This document shows, piece after piece, positions 53,459 to 63,973 of a stretch of DNA of 64,000 nt. The position numbers were made by a program, and so were the translations under genes. Positions within the stretch are counted from its first letter, which is position 1. Every line of letters begins with the position of its first letter. Source of the DNA: Allomyces arbusculus (taxonomy: Eukaryota > Blastocladiomycota > Blastocladiomycetes > Blastocladiales > Blastocladiaceae); assembly GCA_027604705.1 (NCBI GenBank), contig JADHYV010000022.1, forward strand, positions 269,851 through 333,850. The letters run 5' to 3'. The notes under the pieces were generated by a model. That model searched no databases. It was not told the DNA's origin and was given only the letters and a program-made list of their open reading frames with translations.

Positions 53459-54938
53459 TCAGTTTGGAAAGAGAAGACGGAGTATCGGGAGGAGCGCGGC
53501 GGAGAATGCCGAAAAGGGAACGCGGTAGTGGAACGCATCATTGGCCGCACGGAGCGCAATGTCTCGTTGCTCAGGCGGCAGGGAGCCTGTGATAACGAGG
53601 GATTGCATGAGATACATGTACAGTTCAGGATGTTCATCGACGTCCTGAACGCCGGCCGTGTTGCGCGCTTCCGTGCGCGCTTCGTGGGCGAGCGCAGGCA
53701 AGGCCGGCGCGCCCGATGGCAGGGGCGCCACGGACGCCGCACGCTGCATCTCTGCCACCTCCGCACCTGCGTGGCGCTTCGACGGGCGCGTGTCGGACGC
53801 GGCGCGGCGCTTCGACACGCGCGTGTCGGCCGCGGGGGGCGCGGGGGGCGCGGGCGCAGACACGGCGGCAGCAGGGGTCATGGCAGCAGGCGCAGGCGAG
53901 GGCGCGGGCGGGTGAGCCTGAATCATGGCCGCCATGCTGAATGGGTGCTCGATTTCGACAAGCGGCACCTTGCGCATGGTCGACGACGAGCTCGACGAGG
54001 CCGACGGGGGCGGGATGAACGCGGGCGACTGGGGCGATTCGGGATCGCTCAGCTCGTCGCCGTCGTCGCCACGGTCGTCACGGCCGTCGTCGTCGCCGGT
54101 GGCCTCGGCGGCCTCGGTGGTCGCGCTGAAGGCGCCCGACGTGTCGAGGGTCGGATTGTCGCGGAAAAAGGACTACGCCAGGTGCAAAAAATCAGTTGCA
54201 GCAGAAGTAAGATCTCGAAAAAAAAAAAGAACGTACCTCGACAGCCCCATAGCTAATCAAACAGCGGCGTTGGTGGGCGAGCGGGTTGAACGGCGAGTCG
54301 ACAAAGACTGGATTGCCTTTGAGCTTGGCGGACGTGCGAATTGGAAACCGGTCCGGTTCGTCGTGGGTCAGACTGGGGAACGACCGTCAGCCAAGGTCAG
54401 CCAGGGTCAGCCAGGGTCAGCGCAAGTCGAAAAAGGAGTCTTCCAGAACATACCGCATCAGACTGGAAACCGCAGCGCAAGCTTTACGGTAGTTTTCACC
54501 GCCAGCAACCCACATTGCGGCCTCCTTCCCACCGGCGCCCGAATCCGAACAGAAGTTGACGACAGCAGAGCCAATGGCCTTGTTTTTCATGACGAGCCCA
54601 GTCTTGGGGCCGCGTTGGACGACGGGCGCGTTGGTAGCCCGATACTTGACGACGATATCGACGATCTTGGACGCGTCGGTGATCATGTCGTACATGGTCT
54701 GGAAGACGCGTTGCACGATCTGGCCGGCCGCGACCAGCTCCGTGACGTGCAGCGCGAGCGCGGCCGTGACGGCCTGGATGAATGCGATGCCGTGCATGGT
54801 TGTGGTGAGGTCGGATGCGGAGGGGGTCCCGGCGGCGGGGGTCGCGGCGGCCGCGGGAGGCGAGGGGGTCGCGGGCGCGGGGGTCGCGGGCGCGGTGGGA
54901 GGCGACGGCGCAGTGCCGCGGCGGTGGGGGTCGGTCAT
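53459..54938 (-). CDS. Spliced gene, three exons, paralogue of 60020-61582, about 444 aa
   Basis: On the minus strand, exons 54938-54454, 54372-54237 and 54172-53459 join in one frame. Intron 1 (81 bases, GTATGT...CCCCAG) is phase 2 and intron 2 (64 bases, GTACGT...GCGTAG) is phase 0, the same phases and relative positions as in the paralogue. Exon 1 starts MTDPHRRG with a Pro/Ala-rich leader, then a conserved domain (RGPKTGLVMKNKAIG ... GENYRKACAAVSSLM). Exon 3 begins SFFRDNPTLDTSG, has an acidic-serine stretch and VSKRRAASDTRPSKRH basic patch, and ends with a helical domain (RAANDAFHYRVPFSAF) also present in the paralogue. It is probably a nuclear or DNA-binding protein; the family is not recognised. 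Confidence 0.65.
54173..54236 (-). other. Candidate spliceosomal intron, phase 0 (64 bases)
   Basis: Donor GTACGT followed by a 12-base T-run, branch-like CAACTGATT and acceptor GGCGTAG. Its position matches that of the second intron of the paralogue. Confidence 0.65.
54373..54453 (-). other. Candidate spliceosomal intron, phase 2 (81 bases)
   Basis: Donor GTATGT, acceptor CCCCAG; contains a run of GGCTGACC units resembling repeated branch points. Without splicing the frame ends within 13 codons. Confidence 0.65.
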
Positions 54939-55214
54939 GGTGTTGGCGGAGGGCGGCGGCGAGCGGGGGGACGCAGCGAGCAGACGACGCCGGCAAACTG
55001 GCGGCAAACTGGCGACAAACTGGCGACAAATAGCTGGCCGAAACACGCCGCGTGCGAGCAAAGTCAGCCGCCATCACGTGACCGGTTGTGACCGCGGACT
55101 TGGCGTCCGGACCGTCTGCCAATGGCTCTGCGAGTGGACAAGGCAGCAACCGACATCGCCGAATCTGCGCCCGGTGTGCTCCGGAAAGTGTTTGGGGATT
55201 CTCAGCACGTTCCG

Positions 55215-55395
55215 GGAGGCAGCTGCGCTGAATCCCTGACCGGGCTGGCGCCCGTGCCCTTCGGGGTCGGCCAGGGGCCTCCACGCGCTACCGCGCGACT
55301 GGCGCGCCTCCCCCAGAGGGGGCCCCAGCTTGCAACCGTATCGAACGTGCTTCCGCACGTCCTCTTGTTCGGAATGCTGGCTGCCGCGAATGCGA
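55215..55395 (+). repeat. Dispersed ~200-bp repeat, near-full copy
   Basis: GAGGCAGCTGCGCTGAATC ... CCGGGCTGGCGCCCGTGCCC ... GAATGCTGGCTGCCGC, matching the copies at 31125 and 51588. It directly abuts the tandem array that follows. Confidence 0.85.
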
Positions 55396-55434
55396 CATGG
55401 TGCGTTACGGTCGGTGAGGCGTATCGGCGCACTG

Positions 55435-57055
55435 GGAGTGACATCTCGCACAACAGTATCCAACGCAGTCGCCACACTTGTTGGACGATGTCACGAGACT
55501 GTCCGGTGCAAAGTGGCAAATGGCGGGGTCGTTTCGAGGCCAAGGGATATCACCGACACTGGCCGGCGACCATGTGTCGGCCGCGACCAACGAGCTGAAC
55601 TTTCGAAGTCCTTGACCTTGTTCAACGCAGTCTCAAAACCTGTCAAAGGCATTCTTCAAACTGTTTGGTACAATGTGTGAAATGGTCGGGCTGTTTTCGT
55701 GCCCATGGGATATACTCGACAGTGGTCAGTGGCCATATGTTGGCCGCGACCAACGAGTCGAACTTTGAAAGTCCTTGACCTTGTCAAACGCAGTCTCGAA
55801 ACTTGTCAAACAAGTTACTCAAACTGTTTGGTGCAAAGTTGCAAATGGTGGGTTTGTTTTGTGGCCATGTGATATCATCGACCCTGGTCGGCGACCATGC
55901 GTTGGTCGGGCACAATGAGCCGAACTTTCAAAGTCCTTGACCTTGTCCATCGCAGTCTCAAAGCTTGTTGGGGGAGCTTTCCGGACTGTTTCGTGCAAAG
56001 TTGAAAATGGTGGGGTCGTTTCGTGGCCATGGGATGTCGTCGACCATGGCAGGTGGGCATGTTTTGGTCGTGAGCAACGAGCTGAACTTTGAAAGTTCTT
56101 GACCTTGTTCGGCGCAGTTTCAAAACTTGTCGAAGAAGTTTTCCAAACTGTTTCGTGCAAAGTGGCATATGGTGGGTTCGTTTTGTGGACATGAGATATC
56201 TTCGACCCTGGTCGGCGCCCATATGTTGGCCGCAACCAACGAGTCAAACTTTAAAAGTCCTGGACTTTGTTCGGCGGAGATGCGAACCTTGTCGAACAAG
56301 TTCCACAAAATGTTTGATACAATGTACGAAATGGTCGGGCCGTTTTCGTGGACATGAGATATCTTCGACCCTGGTCGGCGACCATGTGTTGGTCGGGCAT
56401 GATGAGCTGAACTTTGAAAGTCCTTGACCTTGTTCGGCGCATTCTCAAAACTTGTCGAACAAGTTACTCAAAGTGTTTGGTGCAAAGTTGCAAATGGTGG
56501 GTTTGTTTCGTGGACATGAGACATCTTCGACAGTGGTCGGCGTCCATGTGTTGGTTGTGCGCAACGAGCTGAACTTTCAAAGTCCTTAATCTTGATCTGA
56601 GCAGTCTCGAAACTTGTCGAAGGAGTCCTCCAGACTGCTTGGTGCAAAGTGTGAAATGGTCGGACCGTTTTCGTACCCATGGGATATCGTCGACACTGGG
56701 CGGCGACCATGTGTTGGTCGCGAGTAACGAGCTGAAGTTTCAAAATCCTTGAACTTGTCCAGCGCAGTCTCGAAACTTGTCGAGGGAGTCTCCCTGGCTG
56801 TTTGGTGCAAAGTAGCAAATGGTGGGTTCGTTTCGTGGACATGAGGTATCTTCGACCCTGGTCGGCGACCATGTGTTGGTCGGGCACAATGAGCTGAACT
56901 TTCAAAGTCCTTGACCTTGTCCATCGCAGTCTCAAAACTTGTCAAACGAGTTCCGCAAACTGTTTGGTGCAAAGTGGCAAAAGTGGGGTCGTTTCGTGGC
57001 CATGGGATATTACCGAAACTGCCCGGCGACCATGTGTTGGCCGTTTGGTGCCCCA
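55435..57055. repeat. Tandem array of about ten ~162-bp units
   Basis: Units contain GCTGAACTTTCAAAGTCCTTG, AACTTGTCGAA, CTGTTTGGTGCAAAGT, GGACATGAGATATCTTCGAC and GGCGACCATGTGTTGG. Anchors near 55596, 55759, 55920, 56081, 56246, 56408, 56570, 56730 and 56893 give a period near 162 bases. Because 162 is a multiple of three, long minus-strand frames run across several units, but shifts between units break them. No start, promoter or non-repeat domain is attached. Confidence 0.85.
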
Positions 57056-57161
57056 GTGTCAACGTTTCTTTTGGCGTGCGACCATCAACAACATCCAGGC
57101 GGGCATAAGAACGACAGCTTCATGTACAAAATTCCTTTTCTGTACAGAAAGTTAACCGGAA

Positions 57162-59518
57162 ATGTCTGCCAACAATCTGGTTCACGTCGACGCCCTGAAA
57201 AAGACGCTGGCCGAGGTCGCGAATTCGCCCGCCGACCTCCTGGACCATACTCTCCGGCTCGCCGAGTCGTTCAACGCCGCCGCGCTAATGGCGCTCGCAA
57301 ACGGCGGGCTCCCGACCAAGGGCACCAAGGAGCACCGCATGTTCCGTTCGCTGCTGGCCAAGGTCGGATCCGACTCTAAGCACACTGTCGAGTACACATA
57401 CACTGCAGGAAAGATGTTTGGCCGTCTCAACGCCAAGGGCGCGGCGATCCAGCACGTTTCGCGGCGCAACCGCGGGTACCTATGTGCCGGCATTCTCCAA
57501 GACCTCGACATGGCGAACTGTGCTCCAGTGATTCTCAACCAGCTGGTGCAGCACTACGGGATGTCGTGCCCGGAACTTGAGCAGTACGTCAACAACCGCG
57601 CCAAGACGCTGGAGGACTGAGCCTCGACAAGACCATGTTCCTGCAAGGCATTTTCAAAAAGTCTCCACCGGCGTCGCGGTACGGCGGGTTCCGCAAGCTG
57701 CACAAGTTCCTGCACGAGCATCTGATTCCCAAGCTGCGCCGGGAGTTCCCGGCCGTGTGGGACGCTGCCAGCGACGAGAAGAACAACAAGGTCGGCAGCT
57801 TCATGTCGCTCGTGTACCAGTCGATCGAGTGCAAGAATGTGCTGCAGGCCTATGATTTCTGCAAGCGGCATGCCATTGAGCCTGCTGTCCTAATGCTTGA
57901 CGGCCTGATGGTGTACAAGTCGGCGGGTCTCACGCCGCAGATTCTCGAGGAGCTCGGCGAGCACACGTTTGCGAAAACGGGGTTCCGCGTGACATGGGTG
58001 GAAAAGCCTGTGACGGCCGAAGGCCCCGTTCCCGACACGCCGCCCGAGAAGACGCCCAACGAGGAAATCGCCGAGTACATTGTGCGCGACTTTGAGCGCC
58101 ACAGCTACGTCAAGGACGACAATCACATCTACGCACCGTCCGACGAGAACCGGTTCAACTGCAAGCCCCCGACAAACAACGTCGGCAATCCAATGTCCGT
58201 CGACGACTACATTGGACAAGTCCTCGGGGACAAGTTCCCACATCATCTTCGCCGCGACGCATGCAGGGTGCGGCGCCACGTCGCAACGTCACTGAGCATG
58301 TACAACGACTCGATCCGGCGGTACCAGCCGAACCGCAGTCTCGTTGCATTCAAGAACGGCTTGCTGTTCACAGGCACCAAGGAAAATCGGGAATGGGGGC
58401 CGATCAGCACCGAGTAGATTGAGGCCAACCCAGAGTGGTTCGAGACGACAGTTTGCCGCAGCAATACGGTCGCATGGACCTACCTGGACAACGAGTTTGA
58501 CTTTTCGATTCCGCGCGATCAGTGGTGCAATCTCGACTTTGGTCCATACCGCGACGTTCTCGACCTCCAGTTTGGCGACAAGCGCAATGCCATGACACAA
58601 TACGTCATGCTGTACTTTGGGTGCACCATGTTTCCGATCGGGTACTTTGACAACTGAGCACTGACTCCATTTACGTGGGGCGAGTCGGGGACGGGCAAGT
58701 CCTTGGCCATCAAGTTGATTCAGGATCTGCACGGGATGCATCGCTTCCAATCAACCGCCAGCGAGGACACTGTGACCAAGTTTACCATTGCATACCTGAA
58801 AGACAAGGTGGGGTGGGAGCTCACGGACGTCAATGCCGACTTCTTTGCCAAACTCGGTTACCAGACCTCAAATAACTTTGTCGAGGGCAAGGGCCTGCTA
58901 AGTTCGCGCAAGGGAGGTGATGAAACAACCGAAGCTTTTACAGCGCACATGCTCCCAACATCCAACTACATGCTTGTGCTCGTCGAAGTGTACGATGAGC
59001 TCACGAAACGCTTTGTCTTTGTGCACTTTGAGCACAAGCCCGAAAAGGAAAACACATTCCTCCAGGAGCAGATCCGCGGAAAGCACCTGCTCAACATTGT
59101 CGTTTATGGGCTTCACGCATATCACTCCACGATCAAGTATCTTGAGGAAAACCAAACCAAGACGTTCCGCGATGACATGCTGGACGAGTTTTTCCGCGCC
59201 AATGCAGTCCAAGCGAAGCTGATGAACGACCCTATCGGCAAGCTACTGATCGACCCGGACTGTCCCCTCGTAGTCACCAAAGACCCGAGCCACTGTTTGT
59301 TCTTTTCGGATCTGTTGCGGCAACTCGACCTTCAGCCCAAGACCAAGTGGAACGACTCGCTGATGGAAAAGGTTGGTCTCTCCAAGGTTCTCCAAAACAT
59401 TTGCAAGCACTGCCACGCCAAGCACCTTGTTGGTTGCTGCGATCGGTACGACCGTGTTGCCCGAACCAAGAGGCCAATGGTCACTGGCGTGTGTTCTCAG
59501 AGCGCCCTTTCGCATTGA
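57162..59518 (+). pseudogene. D5-type primase/SF3 helicase, broken by one frameshift and two in-frame stops
   Basis: Four pieces of one protein are recognisable. 57162-57620 encodes an N-terminal domain ending HYGMSCPELEQYVNNRAK (with DLDMANCAPVILNQL, seen in giant-virus primase-like proteins). A frame change near 57617-57620 leads into a second frame from 57620, which is interrupted by TAG at 58415-58417 and TGA at 58655-58657, and continues to 59518. GESGTGKS (Walker A), just after the second stop, and CCDRYDRVARTKRPMVTG are SF3 helicase/D5 landmarks. The stops fall inside otherwise seamless homology, not inside introns. As D5 is normally essential for NCLDV replication, either an intact copy lies elsewhere or the region is decaying. 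Confidence 0.75.
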
Positions 59519-59845
59519 CCTGGGCACACACCTTTGTGCTGTCTTTGATTATCGCGAGTATCTTTGAGTTTTTGTTAGATACTCACAAATTTGGGTCTTA
59601 GTTTGTCGCCCTGATAGTCTCTCTTCTTATTTCTTTCTGTGAGTATGTGAGTATGAGATATTAAAGAATTGATAAACATAGCAACGTGTAAGAAATCACA
59701 CAAAAGGAAGAAAACGCACACGTGTATAGTGGAGAAGAGTCAAAAATGGCAGAATTTGACACTCGCACACTCACACTCAAGGCGACAAACAGAGCCATCA
59801 AAAACAAATTGTGATTATGGAACTTGTACTCACACCCGACTACGA

Positions 59846-59927
59846 GGCAGCTGCGCTGACACACTGACCGGGCTGCCGCCCGTGCCCTTCGGGGTCGGCC
59901 AGGGGCCTCCACGCGCTACCGCGCCCC
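59846..59927 (+). repeat. Truncated copy of the dispersed repeat
   Basis: GAGGCAGCTGCGCTGAC ... GGGGCCTCCACGCGCTACCGCG, then the match stops. The rest of 59519-60019 shows AT-rich, AGTATGTGAGTATGAG-like sequence and no gene. Confidence 0.8.
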
Positions 59928-60019
59928 ACCCATTGACCGTAAGTAACGTGGCAAACGAAACACGTTCCCAAGAGGAACGAAAAAGAAACAACAAAGAAGC
60001 GGCGCACGGCCAACCTGGC

Positions 60020-61582
60020 CTACTTGTTGGCGGGCGGCCCAATGGCCTTGTCGAGCTTGGCGAGCATGGTGCTGATGCTCAGCCCGTACTTGAACGCAGC
60101 GTCGGCCGCAGCCACCGCTTCGTCGTCGACGTTCGGGACACGGCCATTGACGTGCGCAAGCGCCGCCATGCGGAACTCGACGCGGCCCACGTCGGCGCGC
60201 GCAGCGGGGGCGGGCGGAGGGTGCTGCTGTTTCTGCATGTCACGCGCCGTGTCACGCGCCGTGTCACGCGCTGCCGTGTCGACGGTGCGGTGCCGCTTGG
60301 CAGCCGTGGCGGGCGCGTCGGTCGCGGGCGATTCGGCGCGGCGCTTGGTTGGCGAGCGTCTGCGCGACCATGGGCTCGAATAGCTGGTGAATTCGACAGC
60401 CGCCCGCACTCCTGGCCGCGGAAGCGGCGTTGGGGTCGCGGGCCTCATCGCGGGCTTGCTGCGGTGCTTGCGCGTGCGATCACCGTAGGGCGGCGGTGGC
60501 GGGCTCGAGTTGGAATCGACCGGGACGACGGGGTCGTCACTGCGTGTGTGCAGGCGGCCGTGTCGACGGCGCGCGGGGGGAGCCGTGCGAGTCAACGGGA
60601 TAAATTCGGTCTGGTTGTCGGTCGCGGTGGCGGAGGAGGTCGCAGCGAGCGTACCAGTGGCGGTGTGGGCGAGGTATTTCTGTGGCGGGGCCGATGGTCA
60701 GTCGTGTCGTGCACGCGCATTGAAAACGGTCGCGAGCATACGTTGATAGCGACCGGGTTGGCGACCGCAAACCCGTTTTCAATGACAAACGGGTAATAAG
60801 TAAACGTGTGACCCAAGTAAGTGCCGCTGGCGAGGTTGAGGTCGACCACGTCCTTTTCGGCAATGCTCTTGTTGCGCGTCATACTGGGTCCGGCAAATCG
60901 GTCAGTAAGTCACGACGAGCCACGACGAGTCAGTGACGAGTCACTGCCGAGTCACTGAAGCGGGAACAGGGCAGACGTACATGAGCAAGCGCGCGGCGAG
61001 CACGCGCGCATTGTAGTAGTTTGCCGAGTCACGGCCCCACCGGTTGGGGTTGTTTTCACCGGCACCGGCGCCGCCCCATGCCTTGACCGTGCTCGAGCCG
61101 ACGTGTGCATTGCGAATGCACAATCCTGAGCCGCTGCGGAGCAGCGAGGGGACCTTTGCGTCAACCATGTCGACAATGCAGTCGACAATGCGTGCTGACG
61201 CGGTAAATAACTCGTCAATATCGAGCGCGAATTCCCCGCACGCGTTGTCAACGGAATCTCCATCCATCAAGTGCGTGCAGATGTGGTTCGCGATCGCGGC
61301 GAGCACGACAAGAACAAAGTTGAGTCCGGGCTGGTCCAAAGTGAATTCGCGCGCAATGTCGGTGGTCCACGTCTGGGGCAGCCCGTCGTCATTGTCGGTC
61401 GGACCGTCGTCGTTGTCGGTCGGCCCGTCGTCGTTGTCGGTCGGCGGGCGCGCAGGGGTACCGGGCGGCGAGCCGGGAATCACGAATCCAGCGGCGGGCG
61501 CGGCCATGGCGGAGTCGTTGGCAACTGTGGCGGGTGCGGTGCCCGCGGTCGTGGCAGGCGCGATGCGTTTGTCGAGATCCAT
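60020..61582 (-). CDS. Spliced gene, three exons, paralogue of 53459-54938, about 467 aa
   Basis: On the minus strand exons 61582-60981, 60883-60742 and 60679-60020 join in one frame. Intron 1 (97 bases, GTACGT...ACCCAG, phase 2) and intron 2 (62 bases, GTATGC...CCACAG, phase 0) match the paralogue in phase and place. Exon 1 has three PTDNDDG repeats, then the shared domain (RSGSGLCIRNAHVGSSTVKAW ... NYYNARVLAARLL). Exon 2 encodes a short domain (LGHTFTYYPFVIENGF). Exon 3 starts KYLAHTATG, has an Arg/Pro/Ser-rich basic linker (RRRSPTKRRAESP) and the shared helical C-terminus (AADAAFKYGLSISTML). It is likely a nuclear protein; function unknown. Confidence 0.65.
60680..60741 (-). other. Candidate spliceosomal intron, phase 0 (62 bases)
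   Basis: Donor GTATGC, CGACTGACC branch-like site and CGCCACAG acceptor. Its removal joins VAIN to KYLAHTATG in frame. Confidence 0.65.
60884..60980 (-). other. Candidate spliceosomal intron, phase 2 (97 bases)
   Basis: Donor GTACGT and acceptor ACCCAG; includes repeated GTGACTCGTC units with a CTTACTGACC branch-like site near the acceptor. Confidence 0.65.
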
Positions 61583-61807
61583 GGTGGTGCAGCAAGTGTC
61601 GGTCGCGGTGCGGGTTCAGCAGGTGTCGGTCGCGGTGCGTGTTCAGAATGTCGAGGCGACTTCCGACGGCGCGGCAGACGACGCGCGGCAGACGACGCGC
61701 GGCAGTCACGGCCAAGGTCACGTGATAGCGAGAGAAATAGCAGGACGTGCGCTCCGAGCCCCATTGGATGAACGATGGGTTTGATTTGTGGGAACACCAT
61801 TGGTTTG

Positions 61808-61853
61808 GTGAGGCAGCTGCGCTGAATCCGCGACCGGGCTTGCGCCCGTGCAG
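61808..61853 (+). repeat. Truncated copy of the dispersed repeat (5' end only)
   Basis: GAGGCAGCTGCGCTGAATC ... ACCGGGCTTGCGCCCGTGC; the match ends there. Confidence 0.7.
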
Positions 61854-61984
61854 ATGGCACTGATGTCGTTCCTGGCCAGGAGCAAACCCTGGTGTTTGTG
61901 CGGCCAACAGTGTTGTTTTGATATGTCCGAGTGCAACCCATGACGATGAGAGGACGCCGCACAGCAAACATTGGTCATGACCCC

Positions 61985-62131
61985 AAACGGCGTGTAGATA
62001 TAGCATGTCCCGGTCGAAACTACGTCAAAGCCAAGGAATGGCCCCCCACGAATGGCTTTGCGCGACCCCCAAACCACGCTGGTTTAGCGTGACCGGGCCG
62101 TAACTTTACGAACGTTACGACCGTTTGGGGA
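61985..62131. repeat. Left arm of a direct repeat flanking the terminal array
   Basis: The segment with CATGTCCCGGTCGAAACTACG, GCCAAGGAATGGCCCC, GGTTTAGCGTGACCGGGCCG and TACGAACGTTACGACCGTTT recurs at 63695-63846 in the same order, about 1.7 kb away. The tandem arrays lie between the two arms. Confidence 0.8.
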
Positions 62132-63640
62132 TACACTACCGCGCCAAACCATGATGATTGGCAGTGAACCCCGACCAAACAATGTTGTTTGAGTGTGTCC
62201 GAGTGCAAACCATGACGATTAACAGCAGTCCACGCCGCAACAGTGTTGTTCGAACGCATCCGAGTGGGAACCATGCGGTTTGAGAAGCCCCCCCCCAGTC
62301 CACAAGAACGTAGTTTGAGCATTTTCGAGTGGGAACAATAACGTTTGGCGGCAAACCGCCCTTTGACATTGTAGTTGAGCACTTTCGAGTGGGAACAATA
62401 ATGATTGGCGGCAAACCGCCCCTGGACATTGGAGTTTGAGCACTTTCGAGTGGGAACAATAATGATTGGATGACCCCCTGTACATGACATTAAGGTTTGA
62501 GCACATCCGAGCGGAAACAATAATGATTGGCGGCACAACGCTCCTCGACATTGACGTTTGAGCACATCCGAGCGGAAACAATAATGATTGGCGGCACACC
62601 GCCCCTCGACATGGACGTTTGAGCACATCCGAGCGGAAACAATAATGATTGGCAACAAACTACCCCTTGACATTATGGTTTGAGCACGTTCGGGTCGGAA
62701 CAATAATGATTAGCAGCACACCGCCCCTCGACATTATGGTTTGCGCACATCCGAGTGGGAACAATGATGATTGGCAACAGACCGCCCCTCGAAATTGAGG
62801 TTTGAGCACATCCGAGTGGGAACAATAATGATTGGCAAAGTCGATATGCTCTAAATAGATGAGGCTGATTTGAAGCGTTCGTGCGAAAACCATTGTGTTG
62901 GTACAACCAATCGTGTGACCCGTTCCAAGCAAATTCATTTGAGCATACGAGTTTAAACTCTCGCAAAGGTATTTTGAACATGTACCTGATATGCCCTAAA
63001 TAGATGAAGCTGTTTTGAAATGTTCGGGTGGGAGCCATAGTGCTGGCACGCCAAACTGTTCGTCCCGTTGCAAGCCGTTTGAGCATACGAGTTCAAACTC
63101 TCGCAAAGGTATTTCGAACACGAACTCGATACGCTCTAAATAGATGACGCGGTTTTGAAATGTTTGGGTGGGAGCCATGGTGCTGGCACACCAGACTGTT
63201 TGTCCCGTGGCAAACAGTTTAAGCATACGAGTTTAAACTCTCGCAAAGGTATTTCGAACATGAACCCGATATGCCCTAAATAGATAATGCTGATTCAAAA
63301 TGTTCGGGTGGGAGCCATGGTTCTGGCACGCCAAACTGTTTGTCCCGTGGCAAACAGTTTGAGATTGCGCGTTCAAACTTTGGAATTGGCACGTTGGATA
63401 TGAGCCCGATATGTTCTAAATAGATGAAGCTGATTTGAAATGTTCGGGTGGAACCATTACACAGGCACGACCAACAGAACCCGCCCCCTTGATATTGAAC
63501 TTTTAGCACACCCAAGTGGGAACAATGATGATTGGAAACCACCGGTCGAGCCTTGTCCTCGACAATGGCGTTCGAATGCATCCGAGTGGGAATAATGAAG
63601 TTTGGCACCAAACTACCCTCGACATTGTAGTTTGACATGT
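62130..63640. repeat. Compound tandem arrays of ~60-bp and ~140-bp units
   Basis: From about 62150 to 62850 a ~60-base unit recurs about twelve times with TTTGAGCACATCCGAG, GGAACAATAATGATTGGC and CACCGCCCCTCGACAT. From 62850 to 63480 a ~140-base unit with CTAAATAGATGAAGCTG, TGTTCGGGTGGGAGCC and CAAACTCTCGCAAAGG recurs about five times. A few more 60-base units follow to about 63640. No coding evidence is found; minus-strand frames are repeat artefacts. Confidence 0.85.
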
Positions 63641-63694
63641 CTGAGTGCAAACCATGGTGTTCATACAGCAAACTTTGATTGAACACCCCCCCCC

Positions 63695-63846
63695 CCCCAA
63701 ACGACTTGTAGTTATGACATGTCCTGGTCGGAACTACGTCAGTGCCAAGGCAATGCCCCATCGGATGACTTCGGTCGACCCCCAAACCTCCCTGGTTTAG
63801 CGTGACCGGGCCGTAAGTGTACGAACGTTACGAACGTTTGGGGATG
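63695..63846. repeat. Right arm of the direct repeat flanking the terminal array
   Basis: Matches 61985-62131, ending in the double half-site ACGAACGTTACGAACGTT, which is itself a near-palindromic pair. Confidence 0.8.
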
Positions 63847-63884
63847 CCCACCCGACGACTCGACGCGAGCTCCCAGAGGACCCC

Positions 63885-63890
63885 ATCGAT
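63885..63890. promoter_or_regulatory. ATCGAT element before the edge gene
   Basis: ATCGATAAC is followed by AT-rich GTATTAATTTTG and, at 63974, an ATG that opens a frame to the window edge. It follows the ATCGAT pattern before other genes. Confidence 0.35.
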
Positions 63891-63973
63891 AACAGGCAAC
63901 GTGGCAGCCACTGCGTTTGCAAGGCCGCCGAATTAAACGCACGTTGTATTAATTTTGTACCAGAATAATAACA

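Noticed and set aside
55405-57062. Serial minus-strand frames across the 162-bp array
   Set aside because: They have no promoter, start context or unique domain, and shift frame between units.
57162-59518. Introns or an altered genetic code explaining the stops in the helicase-primase
   Set aside because: Homology runs straight through the stops with no GT-AG segment to remove, and TAG, TGA and TAA all end neighbouring intact genes.
62020-63785. Minus-strand frames in the terminal arrays, and a CRISPR array interpretation
   Set aside because: Units diverge along their whole length without constant repeats and unique spacers, and no cas genes exist; frames are repeat artefacts.
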